Shown here piece by piece: positions 53,163-61,850 of a stretch of DNA of 64,000 nt. The first letter of the stretch is position 1; each line of letters begins with the position of its first letter. The DNA is taken from contig CALEDH010000008.1 of the NCBI GenBank assembly GCA_937949785.1, forward strand, positions 62,001-126,000. The letters are read 5' to 3'. Source of the stretch: an uncultured Sulfolobales archaeon. Lineage in GTDB: Archaea > Thermoproteota > Thermoprotei_A > Sulfolobales > NBVN01. The translations under genes and the position numbers were made by a program. Under the pieces are notes generated by a model. That model made no database searches. It was not told where the DNA came from and saw only the letters and a list, made by a program, of their open reading frames with translations.

Positions 53163-54245
53163 TTACCTTCTAGTTAACTCATTTAAAACCTCCACTATAC
53201 TGTCAAGGCTAGTGTCTATGACCGATCTATCATAAGCTATTAAACTCCATACCCTAGCCTCATACCCTCCTCTTCTCGGCCAATTTAGTAGGAGTTCTTT
53301 CAACGATATCTGCCTTCCTATAATCGGATCGGTAATATACCTATTTGTTCTATAATCATACCACTGATATCTTGTAAACCCACCATCAAGCAGGTACTTC
53401 TTTGTTGTAGGGTGTAAATGTGATGGAACTACATGGATAACCCACTTACTTTTATCAATACGTAGCATATCAAAACTTAGGCGTAATCCATAGTCGTTTA
53501 CATAAGCCCAAGTAGGATCTACTAGAAACCACTTCCCATCAACATAAACTAGTACACCTACATGAGCTGAATCATTAGCTCTCCATATTAGAAGATATAC
53601 ATCCTTAAATCCAACACTCTTAAGAAGCGCGTACCCAAGTACTGCGAGGTCATCACAATCACCGCCTTGGTCTTTTATAGTTTCATTAGGTAATTTCCAA
53701 TGATCTTTCATCACTGATGGATCGTATTGATAATAGGTATTATTCGACACCCACTCAATCAATTTAACAATCATATCTTCAGCAGAAGACGGTAGTACTG
53801 GTAATAACCCACTCACATATCTTAGAGAGTTGACAGCATTATCAAGGAAAATCTTATTTAATGTATCGTTCTTATAAGGTAAATCATTCGGGATAACAGC
53901 CTTACTAAGATAAGACCGGAAGTACTCTAACTCACTAGCGTATGTTTGAAGCTCGGTTTTTAGTTTGGATATGTGTGATTCGTAGTATGTGATGTTGGCC
54001 TTAAGCCATCTATCAACTTCATTGTACTTGATGAGGAGTTTATCGTATTCAGCTATCTTTTTATTTAGCTCAGACTTGTAGTAATTTAATTCCCTTAAAG
54101 TCTTATCCAACTCAGTTTCATAAGCTCTTAACTCAGATTTAAGTAATTTATTTTCAGATAATACGATATTTAAATTAACATATATTATCACTAATGTTAT
54201 TAAGGAAAGTATAAGTGTTATACGTAGTACCGTAATAAGTTTCAT
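53163..54245 (-). CDS. Membrane-anchored coiled-coil transglutaminase-like protein
   Basis: 360 aa. One TM anchor at about residues 7-27, a heptad-rich coiled coil at about 30-115 (SELRAYETELDKTLRELNYY), then a transglutaminase-like domain: Cys in DQGGDCDDLAVLGYALL, His in DSAHVGVLVYVDG and Asp in WFLVDPTWAY, the full Cys-His-Asp set. An extracellular peptidase or amidase is likely. Convergent with the encapsulin operon. Confidence 0.86.
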   Translation of the reverse strand: MKLITVLRITLILSLITLVIIYVNLNIVLSENKLLKSELRAYETELDKTLRELNYYKSELNKKIAEYDKLLIKYNEVDRWLKANITYYESHISKLKTELQTYASELEYFRSYLSKAVIPNDLPYKNDTLNKIFLDNAVNSLRYVSGLLPVLPSSAEDMIVKLIEWVSNNTYYQYDPSVMKDHWKLPNETIKDQGGDCDDLAVLGYALLKSVGFKDVYLLIWRANDSAHVGVLVYVDGKWFLVDPTWAYVNDYGLRLSFDMLRIDKSKWVIHVVPSHLHPTTKKYLLDGGFTRYQWYDYRTNRYITDPIIGRQISLKELLLNWPRRGGYEARVWSLIAYDRSVIDTSLDSIVEVLNELTRR

Positions 54246-54517
54246 TATTAATACCTGGAATAACTCTTTTAATAGCTTAAAAATGTTTAAGGTTGGAAAG
54301 CCTTATGATGTGAAGGCCTACGTACATGTCTTCGGTGTTGCAGTCTCTCAGAGATTGATATGCTTTACTTCAGTTTTTTGTTAATTTTTAGTTTTCCTAA
54401 GCTTATTAGCTAAGGCAGTAAGACTACATATCAAAATGACAATGTAGTGATGTATAGTATATTTATATGATTGGTCTTCGAACATGAGAGTTAACTATTT
54501 GTAAAAAGTTGAGATTA

Positions 54518-54751
54518 CTAAGCAACGGCTGCGTCGGCTTCATAACCAATAAAGTTGTAAAGCAAGTCGTCAGTCATTAAGAAACCGTTGTCATTTAAGA
54601 GTTTCTGCATATTTAATATCTTATTCTTCCTAATAGTATAGGAGTTAGAACTTAGAACATGTATTAGTAGTTCAGTAATTTCATCTTGATTTAAATTCTT
54701 TACAACTTTGACCAACTCTCCTAAATTTTTAATAGACGTTCTCTCCCTCAT
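54518..54751 (-). CDS. Small helical protein of unknown function
   Basis: 77 aa, no family recognised. Helical, Leu/Asn-rich (LGELVKVVKNLNQDEITELLIHVL) with a lone C-terminal stretch DAAVA. A TATA-like CTTTTAAATTT lies about 40 bp before the ATG, which supports a real gene. The 272-bp gap to the transglutaminase gene (54246-54517) shows nothing I can name. Confidence 0.5.
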   Translation of the reverse strand: MRERTSIKNLGELVKVVKNLNQDEITELLIHVLSSNSYTIRKNKILNMQKLLNDNGFLMTDDLLYNFIGYEADAAVA

Positions 54752-54874
54752 TGAAAGCCACTAATAACTTCCTTGAATATAGGTAAATTTAAAAGACCTT
54801 GGCCAAGCGTTCTCATCTTAGACCTCGCAAACATTAATAGAGGTTATATATGATCAGTTTAATTAGGGATTAAG

Positions 54875-55690
54875 ATGGTTAACTCCTCTAACGTATGTAG
54901 TTTTAAGAGGCTTTTTGATAGTGTAGTTGTTAGGCCTCCAGCAGATGATTTAATAAGATGTGTTTCGACTAGTCATGAGAGGCATAGTGTTAATACTTTA
55001 AATGCTTTAAAACAGCATGTTGAATACGTTAAGATATTACTTGAGGAGGGGATTGATGTTTATTCATTGCCTACCCTTAAGGGCTTTCCTGACGCTGTAT
55101 TTATACAGGATACAGCTATTGTAAGTTCTTTAAGGAGGGAGGCATTGATTTCAAACTTTGGTGAGGTCAGTAGGAGGGGTGAGGAATTAAGTATTGCTGA
55201 GTTCTTAGGGAGGCATGGATATAAATTAGCTTATGTTAAACCGCCTGCTACGTTAGAAGGTGGTGATGTATTGGTTACTGATGTTGGATTGATCTACGTT
55301 GGTATTACTACGAGGACTAATTTAGGCGGTGTTGAATACTTAAAGAACTTCTATAAGGGATATGAGGTAATTCCGGTGGTGGTTAATAAGGTTTTCCATT
55401 TGCTCTCAGCTGTGACTTACTTAGGTAGTAAGACTGTAGCTTTAGTGCCGGAGTTAATTGATGTATCAGTATTTAAGGGTTTTAAAATAATTGAGGTATC
55501 GCTTAATGAGGCGTACGCTGTAAACATGTTATACTTAGGTGATGGTAAGGTCTTAATGCCTGAGGGGTATCCGAAAACCTACAGTAAGCTAAGGAGTAAT
55601 GGGTTTAAACCTATCGAGGTTGATGTCTCGGAATTTAGAAAATGTGATGGTGGTATTACCTGTCTATCCCTACCCCTCTATAACGTCTGA
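54875..55690 (+). CDS. DDAH/arginine deiminase-fold amidinohydrolase
   Basis: 271 aa, pentein fold. Substrate/active-site blocks: DAVFIQDTAIVSS, TLEGGDVLVTDVGLIYVG, catalytic His in KVFHLLSAVTYLG and catalytic Cys in GGITCLSLPL near the C-terminus. Such enzymes hydrolyse dimethylarginine or related guanidines to citrulline. The physiological substrate in archaea is unclear. ATG start at 54875. Confidence 0.9.
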   Translation: MVNSSNVCSFKRLFDSVVVRPPADDLIRCVSTSHERHSVNTLNALKQHVEYVKILLEEGIDVYSLPTLKGFPDAVFIQDTAIVSSLRREALISNFGEVSRRGEELSIAEFLGRHGYKLAYVKPPATLEGGDVLVTDVGLIYVGITTRTNLGGVEYLKNFYKGYEVIPVVVNKVFHLLSAVTYLGSKTVALVPELIDVSVFKGFKIIEVSLNEAYAVNMLYLGDGKVLMPEGYPKTYSKLRSNGFKPIEVDVSEFRKCDGGITCLSLPLYNV

Positions 55691-55747
55691 CCATATGTTC
55701 AATATGTTTGAATAACATCGTTTCACGTTTTCGAAAGGTTTTTATTG

Positions 55748-55770
55748 ATATCTCGTATATTAAGAGATAT
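55748..55770 (+). promoter_or_regulatory. 7-bp inverted repeat in the nhaC leader
   Basis: ATATCTC (55748-55754) and GAGATAT (55764-55770) with a 9-nt loop, between a TATA-like TTTTTATT (55738-55745) and a full AGGAGGTGAT Shine-Dalgarno. It could be an operator or a leader hairpin that controls access to the ribosome site. Confidence 0.42.
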
Positions 55771-55775
55771 GAGAT

Positions 55776-55788
55776 AGGAGGTGATGTG
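55776..55788 (+). promoter_or_regulatory. Perfect Shine-Dalgarno and GTG start of nhaC, out of frame
   Basis: AGGAGGTGAT at 55776-55785, then GTG at 55786. Translation from this GTG reads MKLIKKLLSIQ and stops at a TAG, whereas a one-base shift at the A7 run (55797-55803) continues into the antiporter. See finding. Confidence 0.55.
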
Positions 55789-55829
55789 AAGTTAATAAAA
55801 AAATTATTAAGTATTCAGTAGTAATTGCA

Positions 55830-57554
55830 GTGTTGATCGTAGCCCTACTAACCTTCACATCGCCTGAAGCTGAGTTCATGCCTGAGGAGAAGAGATATCC
55901 TTACATAACCTTCCCACTTCTACCTCCAATACTAGCTATAGCTTTAGCGATGGCTACAGGAGAGATAGTTCCAGCACTATTCGCCGGTATATGGGTAGGT
56001 GCTTTAATGGTTACCGGTTATAACCCGTTGCAAGCCACTGTTCAATTAATTGATTGGTACATAGCTAATGCGACAGATTCCTGGAACGCGTCCATACTAC
56101 TTTACGACTTCGTTTTAGGGGCGTTTATGGGTCTTCTCTACGCTTCCGGCGCAGTACACTCATTTGCTAGGGCGGTGTCGAAGAACATTAAAAGTGCTAG
56201 AGGTGCTAGCCTTGCAGCATCCTTACTGGGTCTTGCAGTATTCTTCGATGACTACGGAAACACGGTCATAGTAGGCAATTCTATGAGGCCTATCACAGAT
56301 AAGTTAAGAGTGAGCAGGGAGCTTCTCAGCTATATCGTTGACTCAACCGCAGCGCCGATAGCCGGTATAGCATTAGTTTCCTCATGGATAGGTTATGAGG
56401 TAAGCTTAATTAGAGACTCTATAGACTCCCTATCACAGCAAGCTGCTGAAGGTGCTATAGGTGCAGCACCTACTTATGAGGCTTATTACATGTGGTTAAA
56501 CGCTGTTCCATACCACTTCTACTCACTACTAGCTATACTTATGGTCTTCATCGTGGCGTTAAGTAGGAGGCATTACGGACCTATGTTAAACGCTGAGTTC
56601 AGATCTATTAAGGAGGGGAAGGTATTAAGAGATGGTGCAACACCACTACTGCCGACTGAGGAGGTCTTAGGCTCGGAAATAAGGGTTCGGAAACAGGCTT
56701 CCGGTTGGTTGTTCGGCATAGCTATGCTTGTCTTAGTCATCGTTACATTACTTGGTTTATGGGCTACAGGAGCTGAAGACCTAACAACTTTCTGGGAAAC
56801 ACCGTTTACTGATGCTTTGATGAATGCTGATACGGCTAAGGCGTTGTTATGGGCTGGGATGGCAACTTACTTCATAACGTTTGCATGGCTACTATTAGGT
56901 AGGGTTATGAGTTTCAAGGATGTTATGAGGAATACCTTCAAGGGGATGTACCTCATGGTCTTACCCAACGCCATACTACTCCATGCATGGAGTATTAAAT
57001 CGGCGACAGATGCTGTTGGGACAGCTGAGTACGTAGTACACGGAGCTGTAGTTATAGGGCTTTCAGCCTTATTAGTACCTCTCATCATATACTTAGCGTC
57101 GATGTTCATATCATTTACTACAGGGACTAGTTGGGGTACGTTCGGAGTTATGATGCCTATCGCAGTACCTATGGCTTGGCAGTTAGCATTACTTCAATAT
57201 CCGAACGATATTAACGTAGCATATATTGTGGCTTTCGCATCGATAGGAGCTGTCTTCGGTGGGGGGATATTCGGGGATCACTGCTCACCAATAAGTGATA
57301 CAACAATAATGTCATCGATGTTCTCAGCAGCAGATCATATAGACCACGTATCTACTCAGCTGCCGTACGCATTAACAGCCGGTATAATAGGTATAGTACT
57401 ATATGCACTGTTCGCGTTAGGCATCACTAACTACATAGTACTGCTACCAGCCGGTATATTATTATTGATAGCGCTACATATGATGTTAAACATGATGTAC
57501 GCTAGAACGGTTAAACTACCAGCTGTAATACCTAACTACGAGGCAGAGGCTTGA
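55830..57554 (+). CDS. nhaC: NhaC-type Na+/H+ antiporter (N-terminus out of frame upstream)
   Basis: 574 aa from the tracked GTG 55830; about 11-12 TM helices. NhaC-family blocks: PLLPPILAIALAMATGEIVPAL, LGLAVFFDDYGNTVIVGNSMRP (central charged block), VDSTAAPIAGIALVSSWIGY and FGDHCSPISDTTIMSSM near the end. It exchanges Na+ (or another cation) for protons. The true start is probably GTG 55786, behind a perfect Shine-Dalgarno, giving an N-terminal helix MKLIKKIIKYSVVIAV after a -1 shift at an A7 run; the first 15 codons then belong to the gene as well. Confidence 0.92.
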   Translation: MLIVALLTFTSPEAEFMPEEKRYPYITFPLLPPILAIALAMATGEIVPALFAGIWVGALMVTGYNPLQATVQLIDWYIANATDSWNASILLYDFVLGAFMGLLYASGAVHSFARAVSKNIKSARGASLAASLLGLAVFFDDYGNTVIVGNSMRPITDKLRVSRELLSYIVDSTAAPIAGIALVSSWIGYEVSLIRDSIDSLSQQAAEGAIGAAPTYEAYYMWLNAVPYHFYSLLAILMVFIVALSRRHYGPMLNAEFRSIKEGKVLRDGATPLLPTEEVLGSEIRVRKQASGWLFGIAMLVLVIVTLLGLWATGAEDLTTFWETPFTDALMNADTAKALLWAGMATYFITFAWLLLGRVMSFKDVMRNTFKGMYLMVLPNAILLHAWSIKSATDAVGTAEYVVHGAVVIGLSALLVPLIIYLASMFISFTTGTSWGTFGVMMPIAVPMAWQLALLQYPNDINVAYIVAFASIGAVFGGGIFGDHCSPISDTTIMSSMFSAADHIDHVSTQLPYALTAGIIGIVLYALFALGITNYIVLLPAGILLLIALHMMLNMMYARTVKLPAVIPNYEAEA

Positions 57555-58008
57555 TGATAGTTAAACATATGAGTAACCAAGGCAGTTTCCATTTTTCCCT
57601 TTTTCATGGAGGTAGTACCTCAGCCTACGAATGCCTACAAACGTTTGGATAGTTGTTAGGACTGAGGACATAGGTCGTTATCGGATGGTTAACACCGCAT
57701 GCTCGCCTCAACTTCTAAGACATCAGTAGCTATCACCGCTGACAGTGAGGGACCACATGTCGGGACTTTAAGACATACTAGCTCAGCTCATTTAACTCAC
57801 CGCATATCATGCACACAGACCACACCATATAATTAAGAATTTAACCATTTGGGAACAGCTGAAAGCTCTCCTATGGAAGGGGGATGCTAAGCGTAATGGA
57901 ATTTTAGGTTAGATTGGAACAGCTGGGTTTTTCACTCACTCTATGTTTCCACACCATCTAATAGTTTTTAAGCTTTTTTACATAGCTATCTTTAGGTAAA
58001 GAAGTCGG
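57555..58008. other. 454-bp gap without a recognisable gene
   Basis: No convincing ORF on either strand. A direct repeat GGAACAGCTG occurs at 57852-57861 and 57916-57925, and the palindrome-like GAGGTAGTACCTC lies near 57609. A TATA for the next gene (GTTTTTAAGC) is at 57963-57973. Function of the rest unknown. Confidence 0.5.
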
Positions 58009-58422
58009 ATGGGTATTAATAACTCATCGCCCATGATAAGTAGGGTGAAACTACTTCTCCGCATAGCGTCTTATTCGTTTCTAGTAGTAGGTGTGGTGTT
58101 AGCGTCGTTCTCCATTACTATAGTTATCGTATTAACTTCAATATCGAATATTATGAATCTGCTTAACTTAGAACTCGTAGACCTACCTAGGATTACGTAT
58201 CTCACTGTGTCTAGCATCGTATCGGTCTGCGGGTACGTTAAGGTAGGTGATATGGTAGGTGCTGTGGATTCTGGGAGGGTTGAAGGGTTAAGGAAATCAC
58301 TACTGATTTGGAGTTTCTTAGGGTTTGCATTCAGCTTCATAATACCTGGGGCTATAACTCTAACCGTACTGCTAAAGTACTACAGTACGCTTATAAAGGT
58401 AACTACTATTATGTACTCTTAG
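58009..58422 (+). CDS. Small membrane protein of unknown function
   Basis: 137 aa. Three hydrophobic helices at about 18-48, 62-80 and 100-122; basic N-terminus (RVKLLLRIAS). No known family. First of three closely packed genes (8-bp gap to the next, which overlaps the third), probably one operon. Confidence 0.75.
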   Translation: MGINNSSPMISRVKLLLRIASYSFLVVGVVLASFSITIVIVLTSISNIMNLLNLELVDLPRITYLTVSSIVSVCGYVKVGDMVGAVDSGRVEGLRKSLLIWSFLGFAFSFIIPGAITLTVLLKYYSTLIKVTTIMYS

Positions 58423-58430
58423 GTGTTTAG

Positions 58431-59168
58431 ATGGCGTACATGTATAGTAGGAGGTTCATGATCTTCAGCCAAATCTACAGTCAGATGATAATATTAATCC
58501 TCGCAGTTGTCAACACTTATTACCCTCAATACCTCAGCTACACTTTCCTAATATTCATAGGATCTATGTTCGTAATGATGTTCACCACGTTTAGGACGTC
58601 GTTAAAGCACGTCATCGGTTCTGAGGCTAAGGAGGTAAGGGAAGGTAGGAAGTTACTTGAGGTTAAATACGATGATGTTATGAGCGTAGCTAGACATGAC
58701 GCCAAATTAAACGATGAGTTAAAACCTATGATGAAGACCACCCTATTAAGCCTAGCTAATATGTTCATCATATTTGCATGGTACTACATATACTTTAACA
58801 TTCTTATACATAGCTTTGAAGGAGCGGACTTAACGATGAAATTCGTAGGGTTTCTACTAGGCTATGAAATACCTTACATCGCTGTTACTGTTGTCAGCCT
58901 ATTCACTAGGAAGTCTTTTAAGACCATGGTTCAGGTAGTCAGAGATTTCATAATATATGATAGGGGGGTCGTGGGCTCTGGAATATGTATTAAGTTTCCC
59001 TTATCAAGTAACTACGTAGTTAAAGTTGAACCAAGCAGGAAGTTCGTAGAGATAGCTAAGGTTGATAAGAACTCGGTAATTAAGTATAGATTTTACAGTA
59101 AGAATTATGATAAGATAGCAAACATCGTTGATAGGTATGGTAAACCTAAATCAGAGTCTAAGGATTAG
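58431..59168 (+). CDS. Membrane protein, possibly DUF2208-like
   Basis: 245 aa. Two N-terminal TM helices (about 14-50), a charged cytoplasmic loop (SLKHVIGSEAKEVREGRKLLEVKYDDV), two further TM helices (about 105-165) and a soluble C-terminal domain with strands (VVKVEPSRKFVEIAKV). The layout is reminiscent of the crenarchaeal DUF2208 membrane family, but I am not certain. It overlaps the next gene by about 40 bp. Confidence 0.75.
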   Translation: MAYMYSRRFMIFSQIYSQMIILILAVVNTYYPQYLSYTFLIFIGSMFVMMFTTFRTSLKHVIGSEAKEVREGRKLLEVKYDDVMSVARHDAKLNDELKPMMKTTLLSLANMFIIFAWYYIYFNILIHSFEGADLTMKFVGFLLGYEIPYIAVTVVSLFTRKSFKTMVQVVRDFIIYDRGVVGSGICIKFPLSSNYVVKVEPSRKFVEIAKVDKNSVIKYRFYSKNYDKIANIVDRYGKPKSESKD

Positions 59169-60513
59169 ATATATACGAATATACATACTCATATTCATAG
59201 TGCTCATCACCCTAAAACCGCCTGCAGACCTTCAAACCCTAACGTCAGACTTCACAATACCTCGACATATCTTAAGAATTTACTCGGCCATAGCATTGCC
59301 GAATACCGATGAAGTGTTAATAGCGACAGAGTCATCCCTACTACTATTAAATCTGAGTGAGGGCTTAATTCGTGAAATCCCTGTTAAAGATATTTACGAC
59401 TTAGAACTCTTTAATGATGCTATTGTAGGGACCGGTAAGACCTCCGGTAAGGCATACATACTACTTCTCAATCAGAATATGACTGCAACATCAATTAAAT
59501 ACTCTGTAGACTCCGCACTATACGACTCCGTAATAAGTAGTAACACCATATTGAGCAGTGGGTACGCCTTAATTAACTCTACCTATAAAATAATGATTAC
59601 ATATTCCAACGGTTCTGAGGTAGTAACCTATATAGCGGACTGCCCGTCAGCATGTTATGGTAGGAAACTGCTAATCGCTCAGAGAGGTGAGGTCATCCTA
59701 GCAGGTTCTTTATTTCTAAGAGGTCGGAATTACCAGTGGAGCTATGATGTATTCCACGGAGTATTAGGTAGTACATCGCTAATTGGTAGTTATGTAAGTC
59801 TTGACGGTAACGACTACGTAGTAAACTCATTCTTAATTAACAACACCATATACACAGTGATAAATTCTGACACCTCAGGACTCCACGTAGCGGTTGCCGA
59901 TTATGATAACTTCAACACATCCCTCTATAGAATATTAGTAGATGGTAGGAGGGTGGATGGTGTTAACGCTGCCCACTACAACGATTCAATACTAATAATT
60001 GCTAAGGATTTGATGGGGGACTCATACACGGTCTTACTCAACGTATCGTCGGGAATCCACATAGCGTTCAGCCTGGGTAATACCTCCGTAGACATATCGA
60101 TGGCTAACGATAAAGCCGTATACTTAAATAGCTATGCGAGCTCTGCCAGAAGCAATTTAATTATATGTGACTTTGATGAAGTAATTGAGTACCTTAGGAG
60201 GTTTAACTCTAGGCATGTCTCGTTAAACAGTGTCGACGTATTTCCATCAACCCTGAAGTTAGCCTTCAATAAAGGCGAATTAAATTATGAAGTCTCCACA
60301 CATACCATCCCATCACCTACTACCAGCGCTATAGCTACTACTTCAATCGGGAGGAATGAGAGCACATCCACTACATATTCTAAGGAACCACTGTATACTT
60401 TAAAGATTGATGAGCTGGTATGGGGTAGGGTATCATTCCTCACAATAGGTATTATCCTAATAACGTCTTCAATAATACTTAAATATTTAACGAGGATCAG
60501 GGTTGAGGAGTGA
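59128..60513 (+). CDS. Secreted/anchored repeat protein (beta-propeller-like), unknown function
   Basis: 461 aa. N-terminal signal helix (YIRIYILIFIVLITL), long extracellular region with many short strands and Asn-X-Ser/Thr sites (NLSEG, NMTAT, NNTIY, NVSSG), Ser/Thr-rich stalk (about 380-420) and one C-terminal TM helix (FLTIGIILITSSIILKYL). Repeating GxxxILLxN-type units look like a propeller. The tracked start TTG 59128 overlaps the previous gene; ATG 59137 is better. Third gene of the operon; surface-exposed. Confidence 0.75.
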   Translation: MIGMVNLNQSLRIRYIRIYILIFIVLITLKPPADLQTLTSDFTIPRHILRIYSAIALPNTDEVLIATESSLLLLNLSEGLIREIPVKDIYDLELFNDAIVGTGKTSGKAYILLLNQNMTATSIKYSVDSALYDSVISSNTILSSGYALINSTYKIMITYSNGSEVVTYIADCPSACYGRKLLIAQRGEVILAGSLFLRGRNYQWSYDVFHGVLGSTSLIGSYVSLDGNDYVVNSFLINNTIYTVINSDTSGLHVAVADYDNFNTSLYRILVDGRRVDGVNAAHYNDSILIIAKDLMGDSYTVLLNVSSGIHIAFSLGNTSVDISMANDKAVYLNSYASSARSNLIICDFDEVIEYLRRFNSRHVSLNSVDVFPSTLKLAFNKGELNYEVSTHTIPSPTTSAIATTSIGRNESTSTTYSKEPLYTLKIDELVWGRVSFLTIGIILITSSIILKYLTRIRVEE

Positions 60514-60632
60514 GGTGTTCTGGGTTAAGCATCGATAACGGTAAACATATTACCTGTAATCTGTAAACATTGTAGGTAAATTCGAATCTCTCATGGTTCG
60601 TTCTACGATGCGGGTTTGACTTAGTTCCATAT

Positions 60633-60660
60633 CCTGTGGGGAGGTTAATGCCCCAGCAGG
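60633..60660. other. Hairpin upstream of ribB promoter
   Basis: CCTG-T-GGGG-aggttaatg-CCCC-AG-CAGG: two 4-bp stems in register. It lies upstream of the ribB TATA (60688), so it is not part of the ribB leader; perhaps the 3' end of the preceding operon. It lacks the conserved FMN-riboswitch core. Confidence 0.35.
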
Positions 60661-60687
60661 TAGCTGATCACGTTAAATAGAATGCAG

Positions 60688-60700
60688 ATATTTAAATATT
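60688..60700 (+). promoter_or_regulatory. TATA box for ribB
   Basis: ATATTTAAATATT, about 34 bp upstream of the GTG at 60728. Confidence 0.5.
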
Positions 60701-60727
60701 GCTAAGTACCGTTAATGGGGATGCTGT

Positions 60728-61405
60728 GTGAACTCATTAGAAGTGGTGTTGAAGTTCTTCACCTCAGGCAAACCTATATTTATCTACGATTCCTACAGCC
60801 GTGAAGATGAGGTTGATATGGTTTACCATGCGTCGTTCATCACGTATAGAGAGATATATAGTTTAAGGACTATAGCAGGTGGTTTAATATGCTATGTCAT
60901 ACCCTATGAAGTTGGAGTTAAGTTAGGCCTTAAATTTATGGATGAAATACTCAACGCAGCTGGTTTAGAGGAGTTGACGATGAAGAGGTTAGGCTACGGT
61001 GATAAGCCAGCCTTCAGCCTATGGGTTAACTACGTAGGTGTTAAGACAGGTATCTCGGATATGGATAGGGCCTTAACAATCAGTAAGTTGTACGAAGTTA
61101 CAGAACTTATCGTTAAGGGCTATGTTGATGAAGGTAGGAAACTATTCTATAAGGGATTTATGAGTCCAGGCCATGTACCAATACTCATGAGTCGCGGTAT
61201 CACGAGTAGGAGGGGGCATACGGAGTTGAGTGAGGCCTTGACTAGATTGGCAAAATTAACACCAGCGACAGTAATTGCAGAGGTGCTTGATGAGGGGTAC
61301 TCAATGCCTTTAAGCAAGGCTAAGGAACTTGCAGAGAAATTAAATACCGTGATAGTCAGCAGTAAAGAGATAATCGAAGCTTACATAAAGTCTCCTACTC
61401 CTTAA
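60728..61405 (+). CDS. ribB: 3,4-dihydroxy-2-butanone-4-phosphate synthase
   Basis: 225 aa, single-domain archaeal RibB. DEVDMVYHASFIT holds the metal/acidic loop (usually EDEVDLVYHA), IAGGLICYVIPYEVG, TGISDMDRALTI and the RGHTELSEALTRLA segment with the catalytic Glu region. Makes the four-carbon unit from ribulose 5-phosphate for ribH. Starts with GTG 60728; separate from the ribH-arfA and arfC clusters, but the same pathway. Confidence 0.93.
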   Translation: MNSLEVVLKFFTSGKPIFIYDSYSREDEVDMVYHASFITYREIYSLRTIAGGLICYVIPYEVGVKLGLKFMDEILNAAGLEELTMKRLGYGDKPAFSLWVNYVGVKTGISDMDRALTISKLYEVTELIVKGYVDEGRKLFYKGFMSPGHVPILMSRGITSRRGHTELSEALTRLAKLTPATVIAEVLDEGYSMPLSKAKELAEKLNTVIVSSKEIIEAYIKSPTP

Positions 61406-61850
61406 AGATCCTGAGAGTTATCGACACAGCGTCTTTACTAACAGTTCTAGGGTAAGAACTACGTATGTTTATCGAAAGAGCAGTGGTCCAGGAACTATCC
61501 CGGTAGTTGTCGTCGTTAGGTAGTTATATTGTAGTCATCTGCTCACACTACCTCTACGGCTTCGTAGGTATATCCTAATTTCTCAACCACACCTCCCGTA
61601 CTTCAGTGGTATATACTCATTAAGCACTGACCCCACCACACATCAATCACATGCAGATCACATAGGCAATCCATAAAGCTCTTAACCTCGAAACGGTATG
61701 AAGGGCTAACCGTTCAGAGACTACTGACGAATCCGGCAGTTCACCATAAATCCTCTATAAACCTAGATGATTAAGCCTGTAGTATTCAAGCATTAACAGT
61801 AAAACTTTTATACCTCACCCCATTAATTATGTGGTGATGTAGTTGAGCCA
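61406..61850. other. 445-bp gap without a recognisable gene
   Basis: No ORF of note. Several short hairpins occur: GTTCT-AGGGTA-AGAAC (near 61459), AACTA-TCCCGG-TAGTT (near 61493) and AACGGT/ACCGTT (near 61692-61714). A TATA (ACTTTTATA, 61803-61812) precedes the trpB gene and a GGTGAT ribosome site is at 61832. Whether the rest is an RNA or decayed sequence is open. Confidence 0.5.
61803..61812 (+). promoter_or_regulatory. TATA box for trpB2-serK
   Basis: AACTTTTATA about 40 bp before ATG 61851; a GGTGATG ribosome-site candidate follows at 61832. Confidence 0.42.

Noticed and set aside
60633-60660. FMN riboswitch for ribB
   Set aside because: It lies upstream of the ribB TATA box and lacks the conserved core.
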